From: Sulfuritalea sp.
Lineage (GTDB): Bacteria; Pseudomonadota; Gammaproteobacteria; Burkholderiales; Rhodocyclaceae
Direction: 5' to 3'
DNA: 64,000 nt
NCBI GenBank assembly: GCA_023229545.1
Contig: JALNZB010000014.1
Span: 18,719 to 82,718 of the forward strand
Shown: positions 1 to 9,120 of the stretch, in pieces
Layout of the letters: each line of letters starts with the position of its first letter
How positions within the stretch are numbered: the first letter of the stretch is position 1
Notes under the pieces: generated by a model
What the model saw: only the letters and a program-made list of their open reading frames with translations
What the model was told of the DNA's origin: nothing
Database searches by the model: none
Position numbers and translations under genes: made by a program

Positions 1-104
1 CCGAGAAAAGGCAGGGCGCGTTCGATTTCATCCCATAGCGCGACGGGGATGACGAGGCGATCACCCTGGCGTTGGCGCCACCATGCGGCAAGCTTGCGGA
101 ACAT
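1..104 (-). CDS. N-terminus of probable MtfA-type (M90) zinc peptidase, cut by window edge
   Basis: A reverse-strand reading frame opens with ATG at 104 and runs off the left edge; 34 codons are visible. The start reads MFRKLAAWWRQRQ and continues into an ALWDEIERALPFL segment. The pattern of a short basic helix followed by a leucine-rich ALPFL segment is what I recall from betaproteobacterial MtfA/DgsA anti-repressor peptidases of family M90. No catalytic motif lies inside the visible part, so the family is a guess from the N-terminus alone. It is divergent from the cNMP gene at 248, so both promoters lie between 105 and 247. Confidence 0.45.
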   Translation of the reverse strand, partial: MFRKLAAWWRQRQGDRLVIPVALWDEIERALPFL

Positions 105-247
105 CCTGAAATCCCCGGTTCGGTGAATGCAATGGCGTGAAGGATAGTCGCGTTGGCGGTTGTCCACCGTCCCGCTGGTCCCATTGCGCCATTATCCGTC
201 CGGTAGAATGCGGGTTCGATTCCCTTTCAATGGAAGTGAGGTTCGCC

Positions 248-730
248 ATGGAAAACAAATGCGCTGAAATGGTTTACGCATCATCACTGGTAGCCGAAAT
301 GAGCGATGAGCAGAAGGCTGTTCTCGCGGGTCTCGTCACCTGCCGAAGTCTCAGTGACGCGGAAGTATTGATCCGCGAAGGTGAAGTCAGCAATGAACTC
401 CATGTTGTCGTAAGCGGTGGCCTGGCTGTCACGCGGGATACGGCGGACGGCGAATGGGTCGTGTTGCATGTGCTGCGCTCCCGCGATCTGGCAGGCGAAC
501 TCGGCTTCCTCGACAATCAGCAACACAGCGCCACCTTGCGCGCGATGGGACCGACGCAAGTGTTCAGCCTTCGCCGCGACCGCCTCGAAGAGTTGATCAA
601 CACCCAGCCGATGATCGTTTATCTGACCATGCGCGCAATCATCCGCGAGGTGCACGGCATCCTGCGGCGGATGAACGTCCAGTATGTCGAGCTGACCAAT
701 TACATCTCCAAGCAGCACGGCCGCTACTGA
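248..730 (+). CDS. Cyclic-nucleotide-binding domain protein without HTH
   Basis: This 160-aa protein is essentially one cNMP-binding (CAP effector) domain. The roll signatures are visible: a VLIREGEVSNELHVVVSG segment around residues 40-57 and a DLAGELGFLDNQQHSATL phosphate-binding-cassette-like segment around 80-97. No helix-turn-helix follows, so it is unlikely to bind DNA and may instead sense a nucleotide or act as a docking protein. I chose the ATG at 248 because a purine-rich GGAAGTGAGG lies just upstream; a longer in-frame start at 137 reads into low-quality sequence. It is followed by relA after about 50 bp. Ligand and target are unknown. Confidence 0.8.
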   Translation: MENKCAEMVYASSLVAEMSDEQKAVLAGLVTCRSLSDAEVLIREGEVSNELHVVVSGGLAVTRDTADGEWVVLHVLRSRDLAGELGFLDNQQHSATLRAMGPTQVFSLRRDRLEELINTQPMIVYLTMRAIIREVHGILRRMNVQYVELTNYISKQHGRY

Positions 731-782
731 CACGTGTTTTCGCGTCTTCAGGAAATCAAAGGGACCAAGCCCGAATAGGCCC

Positions 783-2993
783 ATGGTCTCCGTGGTGCAT
801 TCCCTTCAGCGGGCGAGTGGCGAAGCCGACGCGCTGTCGCAGTTGTGTCTCGGTCTTTCTGCGCCGGCAGCGGCCCGCGCCGCCGAGGCGCTGGCGCTGG
901 CGCGCGAGGCCTACGGCGACAAGCTGCTCGGCACCGGCGAATCCATCCTGCAACACGCCCTTGGCATGGCGGTGATCGTGGCCTCGCTCGATCTCGATGC
1001 CGATGCGCGCATCGCCGCCTTGCTGTTCGCCGCCAGCGACCATGTCAAGGACTGCAATGAGCGGCTGAAAGTCGGCTTTGGCGACACGGCGGCAGGACTG
1101 GTGGCGGGGTTGTACCGGCTCGGCAAGCTGCGACCGCTGACGCGCGCTGCGGCTGGCGGCGGCGGGACCGGCGAAGGCGTGGCCGAGGTGAAGGCGCAGG
1201 CCGAAATCCTGCGCAAGATGCTGCTGGCCATGGTCGATGACATCCGCGTGGTGCTGCTGCGGCTCGCCAGCCGGGTGCAGACCCTGCGTTTCCTCAACAA
1301 CGCGCCCGGCGTCCAGCGCGAGGAAATGGCCAGGGAGAGCCTGCTGATCTACGCGCCGCTGGCCAATCGCCTGGGAATCTGGCATGTCAAGTGGGAACTC
1401 GAAGACCTGGCTTTCCGCTACCTGGAGCCGGAAACCTACAAGCGCATCGCCACCATGCTCGACGAAAAGCGCTCGGAGCGCGCGAGTTTCATCGATGGCG
1501 CGGTGGCGCGCCTGAAAGCGGAGATGGCCGCCGTCGGCGTGCGCGCCGAAGTCTATGGCCGACCGAAACACATCTTCAGCATCTGGAACAAGATGCGCGG
1601 CAAGGACATCGAATTTTCGGAAGTTTATGACGTGCGCGCGGTGCGCATCATCGTCGATGAAGTCAAGGACTGCTATACGGCGCTGGGCATCGTCCATCAT
1701 CTGTGGCAGCCGATTCACGGCGAATTCGACGACTACATTTCGCATCCCAAGGGCAATTTCTACCGTTCCCTGCACACCGCCGTCGAGGCCGAGGACGGTC
1801 GTGCGCTGGAGGTGCAGATTCGCACCCGCGAGATGCACGATCATGCCGAGCTGGGCGTCGCCGCCCACTGGCGCTACAAGGAATCCGGCAGCTCGGTCAA
1901 GGCCGGCGGCGCCTACGAGGACAAGATTTCCTGGCTGCGGCAGTTATTGTCGTGGCGCGACGAAATCGCCGATTCGGCCGAATGGGTGCAGCAGTTCAAG
2001 CGCGCCGCGCTGGACGACACGATCTACGTGCTGACGCCGCAGGACAAAGTCATCGACCTGCCGCGCGGCGCCACAGCGCTGGATTTCGCCTACCGGCTGC
2101 ATACCGATCTCGGCCACCGCTGTCGCGGAGCCAAGATAGACGGCCACATGGCCTCGCTCAACACGCCGCTGAAAAACGGCCAGCGCGTCGAGATCGTCGC
2201 GCTCAAGAGCGGCGGCCCGTCGCGCGACTGGCTGAATCCGGCGCAGGGCTACCTCGCCACGCATCGCGCGCGCTCGAAGGTCAAGCAGTGGTTTGCGGCG
2301 CAGGACGAGGCCGAACTGCTGACGCAGGGACGCAGCCTGGTCACCCGCGAGTTGCAGCGCGAAGGACAGAGCCAGGCCAATGTCGATGAACTGGCGGTCA
2401 AGCTCGGGCTGAAAAGCGCCGAGGCGCTGTATCTGGCCGCCGCGCGCGGCGAAGTCGGCATGCGCGCCATCGACGTGGCCTTGCGCGGCGGCGCCGAACC
2501 GTTGCCGCCCGAGCCTGAAATCCATACCCGCAAGAGCCAGAGCCGAGCCGGCGACAGCCGGATTCTGGTGGTCGGCGTGGACAAGTTGCTGACGCAGGTG
2601 GGAACGTGCTGCAAGCCGATGCCGCCGGATGCCATCACCGGCTTCGTCACGCGCGGCAAGGGCATCTCGATCCACCGCGTGGACTGCGTCAACTTCCGCA
2701 ACATGGCGGCGCGCAATCCGGAGCGCGTGATCAGCGCCGAATGGGGCGCCCAGTCGGATGCCGTCTATCCGGTCGACCTGGTGGTCGACGCGACGGATCG
2801 GCAAGGCCTGCTGCGCGACATCTCCGACATCCTGTCGCGCGAGAAAATCAATGTCACGGCGGTCAGGACGCAGTCCAGGGGCGGCGCGGCATACATGAGT
2901 TTCACGGTAGAGCTGTCTGGCACGACAGCCCTGCAAAAGGCCTTGACGCTGTTGCGCGAGGTGCCGGGAGTGATCAGCGCGCGGCGGCGTTAG
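783..2993 (+). CDS. relA: RelA-type (p)ppGpp synthetase
   Basis: This 736-aa long RelA/SpoT homologue makes (p)ppGpp from ATP and GTP or GDP in response to stalled ribosomes. The N-terminal hydrolase-like region (about 50-110) reads HALGMAV...IAALLFAASDHV and lacks the HDxxED metal-binding motif, so hydrolysis should be lost. The synthetase domain (about 200-350) carries the RelA-type acidic EFDD motif at 314-317 rather than the SpoT-type RxKD. A TGS domain follows (about 411-470), then a Cys-Cys zinc-finger-like segment near 609 and a C-terminal ACT domain (about 661-736). This is the full RelA architecture, so I call RelA rather than Rel or SpoT. It probably shares a transcript with the cNMP protein just upstream. 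Confidence 0.95.
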   Translation: MVSVVHSLQRASGEADALSQLCLGLSAPAAARAAEALALAREAYGDKLLGTGESILQHALGMAVIVASLDLDADARIAALLFAASDHVKDCNERLKVGFGDTAAGLVAGLYRLGKLRPLTRAAAGGGGTGEGVAEVKAQAEILRKMLLAMVDDIRVVLLRLASRVQTLRFLNNAPGVQREEMARESLLIYAPLANRLGIWHVKWELEDLAFRYLEPETYKRIATMLDEKRSERASFIDGAVARLKAEMAAVGVRAEVYGRPKHIFSIWNKMRGKDIEFSEVYDVRAVRIIVDEVKDCYTALGIVHHLWQPIHGEFDDYISHPKGNFYRSLHTAVEAEDGRALEVQIRTREMHDHAELGVAAHWRYKESGSSVKAGGAYEDKISWLRQLLSWRDEIADSAEWVQQFKRAALDDTIYVLTPQDKVIDLPRGATALDFAYRLHTDLGHRCRGAKIDGHMASLNTPLKNGQRVEIVALKSGGPSRDWLNPAQGYLATHRARSKVKQWFAAQDEAELLTQGRSLVTRELQREGQSQANVDELAVKLGLKSAEALYLAAARGEVGMRAIDVALRGGAEPLPPEPEIHTRKSQSRAGDSRILVVGVDKLLTQVGTCCKPMPPDAITGFVTRGKGISIHRVDCVNFRNMAARNPERVISAEWGAQSDAVYPVDLVVDATDRQGLLRDISDILSREKINVTAVRTQSRGGAAYMSFTVELSGTTALQKALTLLREVPGVISARRR

Positions 2994-3092
2994 CGTCTGG
3001 GAGAAGCCGACTTCCGCATTCCCCCTTGATATGTGAAAGTCATGGGTGGTTTGATCAGCGCGGACGATTGTCAGGGAAGTGGAATAGATGCT

Positions 3093-3371
3093 TTATCTAT
3101 CGTCTTTCCTTCGTTTCAGATTGCGTTGATCCGTGGGGCCATCCATATTTTCCCTGAGAGAAGACCTGAGGGCTGCGAGAGTGCTGTCTATTACTTGTAT
3201 AACCTCAAAACACTCCGCTTTTTTCTTCTCATCGATAGCCGCCTGGAGTTTCTCGATGTTTATTCTGATTCTGCTGATCTTTCCCCGCCAATAGTATTCG
3301 GCATCTGTTAAATCTGCTGACATAATTTTAAAATTTATTGAAATGTTGAACTCATCTGGAATTTTTGCCAA
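3093..3371 (-). CDS. Small hypothetical protein, AT-rich
   Basis: This 92-codon reverse frame lies between relA and murI in a stretch clearly richer in A+T than its neighbours. The product is Lys/Glu/Ile-rich with a probable amphipathic helical centre (RIRINIEKLQAAIDEKKK). The longest frame opens with TTG at 3371; an ATG at 3323 is an alternative, and neither has a good ribosome site. An antisense frame of similar length (3033-3311) looks less protein-like. No family is recognised. It may be a transferred gene or non-coding drift, so confidence is low. Confidence 0.33.
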   Translation of the reverse strand: MAKIPDEFNISINFKIMSADLTDAEYYWRGKISRIRINIEKLQAAIDEKKKAECFEVIQVIDSTLAALRSSLRENMDGPTDQRNLKRRKDDR

Positions 3372-3510
3372 ACGAGCCAGGAAATAAGACTTTTTCTTCG
3401 CAAAAGGGATAGGAAATCCAATGGCACCTCGGGCGAGTATGGCTGACGCCGGGTGCCGCAGTCAATCGCCGATTTCGCGTCAGTTCTCTACTTTCCCCTT
3501 ATCGTTCATG

Positions 3511-4272
3511 TCAGACCACCCGCGCGGCAAGGCGGCCCAGATGCAGGCGGGGCAGGGCGGCATGCAGCCGCTCCAGGTGGGCCGAGGCGTGCAGGTGCAG
3601 CGTGCCGCTGCCGTGGGCCAGGCGACCGGCCAGGCGCTGGGTCTGGCGTGCCACGGCGTCGGCGACATCGACCAGTTGCGCGCGCGCGCCGACGATTTCC
3701 GTCAGCAGCGGGGCGAGAAAGCTGTAATGCGTGCAGCCCAGCACGATGCGGTCGACGCCCTTTTCCAGCAGCGGTTCGATGCGGGCGCGGGCATCGGTCG
3801 CCAGCGCCGGATCGTCGAGTTGCAGCATCTCGACATGCGTGGCCCAGCCGGGGCAAGGCTCGACGAAGACCTCGACATGGCCGGCGTGGTCGCGGATCAG
3901 GTGTTGCAGGCGCGGGCTGCGGGCGGTGGCTTCGGTCGTCAGCACCGCGATGCGGCCGGTCCTGGTGTCCTGTGCCGCCGGCTTGATGCCGGGTTCGACG
4001 CCGACCACCGGGATGCCGGGATGCGCGGCGCGCAGGGCCTGCACCGCAGTGGCGGTGGCGGTGTTGCAGGCCACCACCAGCAGGCCGCAGCCGGCATCCG
4101 CCAGATGTTGGCCGATGGCCAGCACGCGGCCCTGAATCTGTTCTTCGCTCTTGTTGCCGTAGGGTACGTGGGCGGTGTCGGCGAAGTAGCTGAAGTCGGC
4201 TTGCGGCAGCGCATCGACCAGCGCCGCCAATACCGAGAGGCCGCCGAGGCCGGAATCAAAGACGCCGATCAT
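3511..4272 (-). CDS. murI: Glutamate racemase
   Basis: This 253-aa protein converts L-glutamate to D-glutamate for peptidoglycan synthesis. The opening IGVFDSGLGGLSVL, the PYGNKSE segment near 38-44, and the two catalytic cysteines in VACNTATA (C69) and VLGCTHYSF (C180) are all present, so it should be active. Length is normal for the family. It lies downstream of the fumarase gene on the same strand with about 54 bp between them, and one copy of the dispersed 21-bp repeat sits in that gap. It may be co-transcribed with the fumarase. Confidence 0.96.
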   Translation of the reverse strand: MIGVFDSGLGGLSVLAALVDALPQADFSYFADTAHVPYGNKSEEQIQGRVLAIGQHLADAGCGLLVVACNTATATAVQALRAAHPGIPVVGVEPGIKPAAQDTRTGRIAVLTTEATARSPRLQHLIRDHAGHVEVFVEPCPGWATHVEMLQLDDPALATDARARIEPLLEKGVDRIVLGCTHYSFLAPLLTEIVGARAQLVDVADAVARQTQRLAGRLAHGSGTLHLHASAHLERLHAALPRLHLGRLAARVV

Positions 4273-4281
4273 GACGCAGGA

Positions 4282-4302
4282 GTCGGCGCTGGCGATACGG
4301 CG
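4282..4302 (+). repeat. Dispersed 21-bp repeat, copy 1
   Basis: Core GTCGGCGCTGGCG, variable bases AT, then ACGGCG. It lies in the murI-fumarase gap, 9 bp before the murI start (reading on the minus strand). Confidence 0.7.
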
Positions 4303-4326
4303 ATCAGTATCTCGTCTGGGCGGAAA

Positions 4327-5859
4327 TCAGGCGACCTTGACCGGAATCCCGCCGATTTTTGCCTTCCATTCCGCTGGCCCGGTGATGTGCACCGAGGTGC
4401 CCAGCGAATCGACGGCGACGGTGACCGGCATGTCTTTCACGTCGAACTCGTAGATGGCTTCCATGCCGAGGTCGGCAAAACCGACGACCTTGGCCGACTG
4501 GATCGCCTTGGCGACGAGGTAGGCGGCGCCGCCGACGGCCATCAGGTAGGCCGACTTGTTGTCCTTGATCGCCTCGATGGCGGTCGGGCCGCGCTCGGAC
4601 TTGCCGATCATGGAAATCAGGCCGGTCTGTTCCAGCATCATGCGGGTGAACTTGTCCATCCGCGTCGCGGTGGTGGGGCCGGCGGGGCCCATGACTTCGT
4701 CCCTGACCGGATCGACCGGGCCGACGTAGTAGATGACGCGGTTGGTGAAGTCCACCGGGAGCTTTTCGCCCTTCGCCAGCATGTCGGCGATGCGCTTGTG
4801 GGCGGCGTCGCGACCGGTGAGCATCTTGCCGTTGAGCAATAGCTTTTGCCCCGGCGTCCAGGCGGCGACTTGTGCCTTGCTCAGGCTGTTCAGGTCGACG
4901 CGGGTAGCCGTCGCGGCGTCGGCCTGCCAGGTGACCTTGGGCCAGTCTTCCAGGCTGGGCGGCTGCAATTTGGCCGGGCCGGAGCCGTCGAGTTCAAAGT
5001 GGATGTGGCGCGTCGCGGCGCAGTTGGGGATCAGCGCCACCGGCAGGTTGGCGGCGTGCGTCGGGTAGTCGAGCACCTTGACGTCAAGCACCGTGGTCAG
5101 GCCACCGAGACCCTGCGCGCCGATGCCGAGGGCATTGACCTTTTCGTAGAGTTCGAGCCGCAGTTCTTCGGCGCGCACGAGCTTTTCGCCGCGCGCCGCT
5201 TTTTCCTTGAGTTCATGGATGTCCACCGGCGCCATGATGGCTTCCTTGGCCAGCAGCATGGCCTTTTCCGGCGTACCGCCAATGCCGACTCCCAGGATGC
5301 CCGGTGGGCACCAGCCGGCGCCCATGGTCGGCACGGTTTTGAGTATCCATTCGACCAGGTCGTCGGAGGGGTTGAGCATGGCGAACTTGGCCTTCGCCTC
5401 AGAGCCGCCGCCCTTGGCGGCGCAGATGACCTCGACATGGTTGCCGGGAACGATTTCGTAATGCACCACGGCCGGGGTGTTGTCCTTGGTGTTCCTGCGG
5501 GTGCCGGCGGGGTCGGCCAGCACCGAGGCGCGCAGCGGATTGTCGGGGTTGGCGTAGGCGCGGCGGACGCCTTCATTGACCATTTCCTGCACCGAGAGCG
5601 TGGCGTCCCACTGCACCTGCATGCCGACCTTGAGGAACACCAGGGCGATGCCGGTGTCCTGACAAATGGGGCGATGGCCCTCGGCCGACATGCGGCTGTT
5701 GGTCAGAATCTGGGCAATGGCGTCCTTGGCGGCGGGCGACTCCTCGCGCTCGTAAGCCGCGCCGAGCGCCTTGATGTAATCGAGCGGATGGTAGTAGCTG
5801 ATGAACTGGAAGGCGTCGGCGATGGACTGGACGAAATCGTCCTGGCGGATGGTGGTCAT
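4327..5859 (-). CDS. Class I (iron-sulfur) fumarate hydratase
   Basis: This 510-aa single-chain class I fumarase interconverts fumarate and malate in the TCA cycle. The N-terminal alpha-type domain shows the SAEGHRPICQDTG cysteine motif (about 58-70), and the KGGGSEAKAKF and GAGWCPPGILGVGIGGTPEKA segments follow. The C-terminal beta-type domain carries the GPTTATRMDKF and MIGKSERGP motifs. Conserved cysteines for the 4Fe-4S cluster are present. Length fits the fused alpha-beta form (FumA/FumB-like). The protein is oxygen-sensitive in other bacteria. It is preceded by a YqhA-like membrane gene with an 18-bp gap, suggesting an operon. Confidence 0.95.
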   Translation of the reverse strand: MTTIRQDDFVQSIADAFQFISYYHPLDYIKALGAAYEREESPAAKDAIAQILTNSRMSAEGHRPICQDTGIALVFLKVGMQVQWDATLSVQEMVNEGVRRAYANPDNPLRASVLADPAGTRRNTKDNTPAVVHYEIVPGNHVEVICAAKGGGSEAKAKFAMLNPSDDLVEWILKTVPTMGAGWCPPGILGVGIGGTPEKAMLLAKEAIMAPVDIHELKEKAARGEKLVRAEELRLELYEKVNALGIGAQGLGGLTTVLDVKVLDYPTHAANLPVALIPNCAATRHIHFELDGSGPAKLQPPSLEDWPKVTWQADAATATRVDLNSLSKAQVAAWTPGQKLLLNGKMLTGRDAAHKRIADMLAKGEKLPVDFTNRVIYYVGPVDPVRDEVMGPAGPTTATRMDKFTRMMLEQTGLISMIGKSERGPTAIEAIKDNKSAYLMAVGGAAYLVAKAIQSAKVVGFADLGMEAIYEFDVKDMPVTVAVDSLGTSVHITGPAEWKAKIGGIPVKVA

Positions 5860-5877
5860 GGCAACTCCGATGGTGGT

Positions 5878-6396
5878 TTAGTGTTTTCCCTCGGCCAGGG
5901 TCTGCATCATGATCTTGTCCGTGTAGGCGATGGCGATGGCGGAAAACAGGAAGGCGACGTGGATGGCGATCTGCGCGACGATGACACGGTCTTCGACGTG
6001 CGGGGCGTTGATGAAGGTGCGCAGCAGGTGTATCGACGAAATGCTGATCAGGGCGACCGCCAGCTTGACCTTGAGCACGCCGGCATTGACGTGGGAGAGC
6101 CATTCCGGCTGGTCGGGGTGCCCCTCCAGGTCGAGCCGCGAGACGAAGGTTTCATAGCCGCCGATGATGACCATGATCAGCAGGTTGGCGATCATCACCA
6201 CGTCGATCAGTCCCAGCACGATGAGCATGACCTCGTTTTCGCTGAGGCTGCCGGCCTTGGTCACCAGCAGCGCCAGTTCGTGCATGAACTGGTACACATA
6301 GACGGCCTGCGCGACGATCAGCCCGAGATATAGCGGGGCTTGCAGCCAGCGGCTTCCGAATATGAAAAACTCCAGTGGTTTGATGATTTTGTTCAT
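5878..6396 (-). CDS. YqhA/UPF0114 family inner-membrane protein
   Basis: This 172-aa protein has three or four hydrophobic helices: about 16-38, 52-78, 108-125 and 140-160. The sequence LYLGLIVAQAVYVYQFMHEL and the later LLIMVIIGGYETFVSRLDLE fit the YqhA (TIGR00645, UPF0114) family, whose function is unknown. It lies 18 bp upstream of the fumarase gene on the same strand and is probably the first gene of a yqhA-fumarase-murI unit. It is divergent from acs, with the shared promoter region at 6397-6669. Confidence 0.85.
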   Translation of the reverse strand: MNKIIKPLEFFIFGSRWLQAPLYLGLIVAQAVYVYQFMHELALLVTKAGSLSENEVMLIVLGLIDVVMIANLLIMVIIGGYETFVSRLDLEGHPDQPEWLSHVNAGVLKVKLAVALISISSIHLLRTFINAPHVEDRVIVAQIAIHVAFLFSAIAIAYTDKIMMQTLAEGKH

Positions 6397-6669
6397 GGCG
6401 GGCGGACTACAGTGGTGCGGGGCGGCAATATTACCCCACCCAGGAGCCAGGGGGGGATGCCCGGCAGCCGCGTAAGCCGCATGTAAGGCACTTTCGCTTT
6501 AATCCGGAAGCAAGCAAAAATAATAGAATTGCCGAAGAATGCAGTCATCACTGGCGGCGGTTTCGTGTCCCGGCAGGAAGCGGGTCCGCCTGCAGGCTGC
6601 CCGACCAACGCGGCTGAAGATCATAGTCATCCGGATTTCATCCGGTTACATGCGAGAGGAGTGGTGTCA

Positions 6670-8652
6670 ATGTCCAGCATCGAATCAAATGTCACGGAAA
6701 CCCGTGTATTTCCCCCGGCGGAGGCCGTGGTCAAGAAGGCCACCATTTCCGGGATGGCGGCCTACGAGGCGCTGTGCAAGGAAGCCGAACAGGATTACGC
6801 CGGCTACTGGGCGCGCCTGGCCAAGGAACACGTTATCTGGAAGCAGCCTTTCACCAAGTCGCTGGACGACTCCAAGGCGCCTTTTTACCAATGGTTTGCC
6901 GATGGCAAGCTGAATGTCTCCTACAACTGTCTCGATCGCAACATCGAGGCCGGGCTGGGCGACAAGGTTGCGATCATTTTTGAAGGCGACGGCGGTCAAG
7001 TTGCCAAAGTGACCTACAAGGAACTGCTGTCCCGCGTCGCCAAGTTCGCCAATGCGCTGCATGCGCAGGGCATCAAGAAGGGCGATCGCGTACTGATCTA
7101 CATGCCGATGTCGGTCGAAGGCGTGGTCGCCATGCAGGCCTGCGCCCGCATCGGCGCCATCCATTCGGTGGTGTTCGGCGGCTTCTCCGCCAAGAGCGTG
7201 CAGGAGCGCATCCAGGACGCCGGCGCAGTTGCTGTCATCACCGCCGACGAGCAGTGTCGCGGCGGCAAGCACATTCCGCTGAAGCCGGCGGTCGACGACG
7301 GCATCAGTATGGGCGGCTGTGAGTCGATCAAGACGGTGATCGTCTATAAGCGCACAGGCGGCGCCTGCAACATGGTGGCCGGCCGCGACATGTGGTGGGA
7401 CGACGCCATCGCCGGCCAGTCCGACGTTTGCGAGCCCGAGTGGGTGGATGCCGAGCATCCGCTGTTCCTGCTCTACACCTCCGGTTCCACCGGCAAGCCC
7501 AAGGGCGTGCAGCACAGTTCCGGCGGTTATCTGCTGCATGCGATGCTGACCATGAAGTGGACCTTCGACATCAAGCCGGACGATGTCTTCTGGTGCACCG
7601 CCGACATCGGCTGGGTTACCGGCCATACCTACATCACCTACGGCCCGCTGGCCTGCGGCGCCACCGAGATCGTCTTCGAAGGCGTGCCGACCTACCCCGA
7701 TGCCGGGCGTTTCTGGAAGACCATCGAGAAGCACAAGGTCAGCATTTTCTACACCGCGCCGACGGCGATCCGCTCGCTGATCAAGGCCGGCGAGAACGCG
7801 CCGGCGACGCATCCGAGGAATTATGATCTGACCAGCCTGCGCATCCTCGGCACGGTGGGCGAGCCGATCAATCCGGAAGCCTGGATGTGGTACTACAACA
7901 ATGTCGGCGGCGCGCGCTGCCCGATCGTCGATACCTTCTGGCAGACCGAGACCGGTGGCCACATGATCACCCCGCTGCCGGGCGTGACACCGCTGGTGCC
8001 GGGTTCCTGCACCCTGCCGTTCCCCGGCATCCAGGCCGCCATCGTGGACGAGACCGGCCACGAGGTCGAATGGGGCAAGGGCGGTTTCCTGGTGGTCAAG
8101 AAGCCCTGGCCGGCGATGATTCGCACCATCTGGGGCGATCCTGATCGCTACCAGAAGTCCTACTTCCCGGTGGATTTCGGCGGCAACCTGTACCTGGCCG
8201 GCGACGGCGCAATGCGCGATGCCAAGACCGGCTACTTCACCATCATGGGCCGCATCGACGACGTGCTGAATGTTTCCGGCCACCGCATGGGCACCATGGA
8301 AATCGAGTCGGCGCTGGTCTCCAACCCGCTGGTGGCGGAAGCCGCCGTGGTCGGTCGTCCCGATGACGTGACCGGCGAGGCCATCTGCGCCTTTGTGGTG
8401 CTCAAGCAGTCGCGTCCCAGCGCCGAAGAGGCGAAGAAGATCGCCGCCGAACTGCGCAACTGGGTCGGCAAGGAAATCGGTCCGATCGCCAAGCCGAAGG
8501 ACATCCGCTTCGGCGAGAACCTGCCCAAGACGCGTTCCGGCAAGATCATGCGGCGCCTGTTGCGCAGCCTGGCCAAGGGCGAAGAGATCACCCAGGACGT
8601 GTCGACGCTGGAGAATCCGGGCATCCTCGATCAGTTGAAGCAGAACGCCTGA
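6670..8652 (+). CDS. acs: Acetyl-CoA synthetase (AMP-forming)
   Basis: This 660-aa protein activates acetate to acetyl-CoA through acetyl-AMP. The AMP-binding P-loop YTSGSTGKPKG, the WCTADIGWVTGHTY segment, the DTFWQTETGG A5 motif and the C-terminal PKTRSGKIMRR lysine motif (the site of regulatory acetylation) are all present. I chose the ATG at 6670 because GAGAGGAG lies directly upstream; a longer frame from 6529 reads into leader sequence. A strong intrinsic terminator follows at 8671. A symporter-kinase cluster of the acetate-switch type starts 2.4 kb downstream, which suggests acs is a target of that system. Confidence 0.97.
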   Translation: MSSIESNVTETRVFPPAEAVVKKATISGMAAYEALCKEAEQDYAGYWARLAKEHVIWKQPFTKSLDDSKAPFYQWFADGKLNVSYNCLDRNIEAGLGDKVAIIFEGDGGQVAKVTYKELLSRVAKFANALHAQGIKKGDRVLIYMPMSVEGVVAMQACARIGAIHSVVFGGFSAKSVQERIQDAGAVAVITADEQCRGGKHIPLKPAVDDGISMGGCESIKTVIVYKRTGGACNMVAGRDMWWDDAIAGQSDVCEPEWVDAEHPLFLLYTSGSTGKPKGVQHSSGGYLLHAMLTMKWTFDIKPDDVFWCTADIGWVTGHTYITYGPLACGATEIVFEGVPTYPDAGRFWKTIEKHKVSIFYTAPTAIRSLIKAGENAPATHPRNYDLTSLRILGTVGEPINPEAWMWYYNNVGGARCPIVDTFWQTETGGHMITPLPGVTPLVPGSCTLPFPGIQAAIVDETGHEVEWGKGGFLVVKKPWPAMIRTIWGDPDRYQKSYFPVDFGGNLYLAGDGAMRDAKTGYFTIMGRIDDVLNVSGHRMGTMEIESALVSNPLVAEAAVVGRPDDVTGEAICAFVVLKQSRPSAEEAKKIAAELRNWVGKEIGPIAKPKDIRFGENLPKTRSGKIMRRLLRSLAKGEEITQDVSTLENPGILDQLKQNA

Positions 8653-8670
8653 TTCTTGCCATGAGCAAAG

Positions 8671-8704
8671 AAAAGCGCCCCTCGCGAGACGGGCGCTTTT
8701 TTTC
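8671..8704 (+). terminator. Rho-independent terminator of acs
   Basis: A 10-base arm AAAAGCGCCC pairs with GGGCGCTTTT across a 10-base loop, and the T run extends beyond the stem. It lies 19 bp after the acs stop. Confidence 0.9.
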
Positions 8705-8798
8705 TGGGCTATCCGGCGTCTTTGGTTATCTGAGAGTCCGCCGTAAATGAACACCGCGACGTCCAACTCTGCGGTGCAGGGGACGCTGGGGGCTTGTC

Positions 8799-8826
8799 TT
8801 GACATACATCACTTCTTCAATACACT
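8799..8826 (+). promoter_or_regulatory. Sigma-70-like promoter of brnTA
   Basis: TTGACA at 8799-8804 and TACACT at 8821-8826 are separated by 16 bp. The expected transcription start falls at or next to the brnT ATG at 8833. Confidence 0.65.
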
Positions 8827-8832
8827 GTACGT

Positions 8833-9120
8833 ATGATTAGGTTCGAGTGGGATACCTCCAAGTCCACAGCCAACGCTAGAAAGCACGGGGTTTCCTTCGA
8901 GGAAGCCCAGTCTATTTTCTATGATGAGTTTGCCGTTCAGTTCTTCGATGCAGAACACTCGACTGATGAGGAGCGTTTCTTGTTGTTGGGCATGAGCACG
9001 GAGGCAAGACTGCTTCTGGTCTGTCACTGCGAACGGGATGCAGGAAACGTCATCCGCATTATTTCCGCCCGCAAGGCCACCAAGCGTGAAAGTACTTTTT
9101 ACGGAAGTGAAATGCCATGA
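8833..9120 (+). CDS. brnT: BrnT-family type II toxin
   Basis: This 95-aa protein matches BrnT, a RelE-fold ribonuclease toxin. Visible signatures are the opening FEWDTSKSTANARKHGVSFEEA, a central HSTDEERFLLLGMS, and the C-terminal VIRIISARKATKRE. Family knowledge: BrnT cleaves RNA and is neutralised by BrnA, which also represses the operon. The stop overlaps the brnA start (ATGA), so the two are translationally coupled. No ribosome site precedes the ATG, and the predicted transcript starts at it, suggesting leaderless translation. The pair sits between acs and a signalling cluster, as part of an accessory insert. Confidence 0.92.
   Translation: MIRFEWDTSKSTANARKHGVSFEEAQSIFYDEFAVQFFDAEHSTDEERFLLLGMSTEARLLLVCHCERDAGNVIRIISARKATKRESTFYGSEMP

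Noticed and set aside
756..1868. Long reverse frame opposite relA
   Set aside because: High-GC antisense shadow; His/Arg/Gln-rich, with relA well supported on the other strand.
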